NCBI GenBank assembly: GCA_964373165.1
Contig: CAYJTF010000001.1
Coordinates: 1 to 61,997 of the forward strand
DNA length: 61,997 nt
From: JAGVVZ01 sp964373165
Lineage (GTDB): Archaea; Aenigmatarchaeota; Aenigmatarchaeia; CG10238-14
Direction: 5' to 3'
In this document: positions 60,486 through 61,997 of the stretch, in pieces
How positions within the stretch are numbered: the first letter of the stretch is position 1
Layout: each line of letters opens with the position of its first letter
Position numbers and translations under genes: made by a program
The notes under the pieces: model-generated
What the model was told of the DNA's origin: nothing
What the model saw: only the letters and a program-made list of their open reading frames with translations
Databases searched by the model: none

Positions 60486-61901
60486 TTTCTCTTTTTCGAA
60501 ATAATTTCTCAAAAATATTCCAAAATTTCTTTTTCTAATTAATTTATTAATTTGTTCATTTTCTAAAATTCTAAATTCTTTACTAATACCATCTGCTATA
60601 AAATTTGGGATACCATTTGATTCCAAAATAGATTTTTTTTGTTTTAAAAAATCAATTAATTTATCCTTTGCTGTCACAAATTTTCTATTAACTTCTACAA
60701 CCCATGTATTATCTTCTATGAAAGGCCCATTGATAGCTAACGTTTCATGTTTATTAATAAAGCTTTTTGTATTTTTTTCGTCAAAAACCCAAGGCCCAAT
60801 TTTTTTGTCTATAACAGGTAATCTACTTATCTGCATTTCAATCAAAATCACAGAAGTTTTTACTTCATCACTCCAACATTCACTCCTAAGAATGAAAAAT
60901 TCGCTTTCTTTTAATATATTCTCGATTCTTTTTTGAGTTTTTCTCAATTGCGGCCATAAAATATCAGGCACAATTATAGGTGTTCTGAAAATTATACATA
61001 AAATTTCCGTTTTTCTTAATTTCCAATATTTTTTAAAGTCCGTTTTTCTTAACGGTTTTAATTCGCTCTTAAAGAAATATTTTTCATTCGGTTTGTGTAT
61101 GAATTCCTTTGAGATTTTTTTTAATTTATAAAACGTTTTTGCAGATACTGGTGATGCAACATTTCTTTCTTTATCGACAGGGTCTATTACTATTAAAATA
61201 TCTTCTTTAAATCTTCTTTTCAAGGCTTTAAATTCATTCTTATCCCAGTAATTTTCTTTGTCGAGTATTTGTTTTGGCGACCACTTTATTATCGATTTTA
61301 ATAAATTTAGAAAAGATCCATGCATAATTATTAATAATTCGCATAAATACCCAGAAAATCCTTGTGTTTTTGCATCAGCTCCATATATATCATTGGCCTT
61401 TAAAAATTGTTTTAATAGTCTTACATCTCCATTCGAATTTTTGGGTAAGTTTTCGTTTAAATATTCTACATGTAAGGGTGTTCTGTCCACGGCTGAAATT
61501 ATTTTTTCACCGATTTTTATTTCACAACAAGGAACTATATCAACTTCTACGCCATTAAATTCTCCAATTATGTATGGATGCTGGGCATAACTAATTTTCC
61601 ATTTCCCATTAGCTTTTTGAATAATTTTCTTTCCTATTTGTAATCCCATCTTTTCTAATTCTGTCGTGTCCGTGTTTTTAGGAAAAATGATAAATATATC
61701 AAATTCGTTTTTTTCAACAAGCCAAGTATTTCTAGGCAAAGAACCAGCAATTATCGCTTTGGAATCATATTTTTTTGCTTCTTCGTTTGCTATGTTTAAT
61801 ATTTTTTCACTTAGCGTCTTTATTTTTTTCACTTGGTTAATTTTTGGCTTTATTTTTTCTAGAACAGTTCTCAATATTTTAACATGTGTGTTATTTGACA
61901 T
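60474..61901 (-). CDS. cca: CCA-adding enzyme (archaeal class I tRNA nucleotidyltransferase)
   Basis: 475 aa. Catalytic head GSLPRNTWLVEKNEFDIFIIFP with the DxD pair (EFDIF), the third Asp in GVEVDIVPC, then GADAKTQGFSGYLCELL. These match archaeal CCA enzymes (about 440-470 aa). Most tRNA genes here lack CCA (Val, Phe, both Leu); tRNA-Ala encodes it. The ATG at 61901 follows an AT-rich promoter region. Confidence 0.95.
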   Translation of the reverse strand: MSNNTHVKILRTVLEKIKPKINQVKKIKTLSEKILNIANEEAKKYDSKAIIAGSLPRNTWLVEKNEFDIFIIFPKNTDTTELEKMGLQIGKKIIQKANGKWKISYAQHPYIIGEFNGVEVDIVPCCEIKIGEKIISAVDRTPLHVEYLNENLPKNSNGDVRLLKQFLKANDIYGADAKTQGFSGYLCELLIIMHGSFLNLLKSIIKWSPKQILDKENYWDKNEFKALKRRFKEDILIVIDPVDKERNVASPVSAKTFYKLKKISKEFIHKPNEKYFFKSELKPLRKTDFKKYWKLRKTEILCIIFRTPIIVPDILWPQLRKTQKRIENILKESEFFILRSECWSDEVKTSVILIEMQISRLPVIDKKIGPWVFDEKNTKSFINKHETLAINGPFIEDNTWVVEVNRKFVTAKDKLIDFLKQKKSILESNGIPNFIADGISKEFRILENEQINKLIRKRNFGIFLRNYFEKEKLFV

Positions 61902-61997
61902 TCATTATTATTTCTTTTTTAATGTATAAAAAATAATTCATTTAGGTGATTGATTAAAATCCGTACCAATGTTTTTTTCTTTTATGCTTCTGATCCC

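Noticed and set aside
1..61997. Transposons, integrases, prophage genes or a toxin-antitoxin system
   Set aside because: No transposase, integrase, terminase, capsid or toxin-like sequences seen; the RHH domain at 8329-9156 is fused to a nucleotidyltransferase and has no toxin partner.

Overview
The window is AT-rich archaeal DNA. The evidence is an Orc1/Cdc6 initiator with archaeal origin repeats, a PolD small subunit, a histone, RadA, aPelota, archaeal EndA and CCA-adding enzyme, an AglB/STT3 oligosaccharyltransferase, eS1/eS28/eL24/L7Ae-type ribosomal proteins and tRNA introns with bulge-helix-bulge junctions. Compact proteins, tight gene packing and non-canonical tRNA introns suggest a small-genome (DPANN-like) lineage, but this is an inference and I cannot fix the phylum. 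Two runs of exactly ten N (2090-2099, 40083-40092) mark a draft assembly.

Layout. Positions 1-5.2 kb hold a replication block: cdc6, a shortened and apparently nuclease-dead PolD small subunit, family B DNA polymerase, then a probable replication origin with two perfect 37-bp ORB-type repeats. Positions 5.2-7.3 kb hold a TctA-like permease, a small membrane protein and NAC. Positions 7.3-38 kb are a large glycan island: a GlcNAc-1-P transferase (Alg7/AglH type), a ribbon-helix-helix/nucleotidyltransferase fusion, a UDP-sugar dehydrogenase, an Alg13/Alg14 pair, six GT4 and four GT2 glycosyltransferases, four multi-membrane-span transferases, three methyltransferases, two radical SAM proteins, a DUF362 protein, an FAD oxidoreductase, a flippase and AglB. 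Together they could build, modify, flip and transfer a lipid-linked glycan.

Positions 38-42.4 kb are a genome-maintenance block: histone, RPA, RadA, a HAD phosphatase and endonuclease Q, whose 3' end overlaps a tRNA-Val. Positions 42.4-49.8 kb carry envelope proteins, aPelota, EndA, an archaemetzincin and a tRNA-Phe with two non-canonical introns. Positions 49.8-56 kb are translation-related: S15-eS1, a site-2 protease, two intron-bearing tRNA-Leu genes, the S13-S4-S11-RpoD operon, tRNA-Ala and the L7Ae-S28e-L24e operon. Positions 56-62 kb carry a secreted FG-GAP protein, GluRS, a membrane-tethered HTH protein and the CCA-adding enzyme.

The most striking points are: (1) six introns in four of the five tRNA genes, including introns at 27/28 and 53/54 of tRNA-Phe and a double-intron tRNA-Leu(UAA), about 1-8 kb from EndA; (2) a DNA-binding RHH domain fused to a sugar nucleotidyltransferase with a degenerate nucleotide loop, facing a UDP-sugar dehydrogenase across a perfect 28-bp palindrome; (3) an origin marked by two identical ORBs; (4) short tandem repeats of 13 and 14 bp inside glycan genes, where copy-number change would shift the frame.
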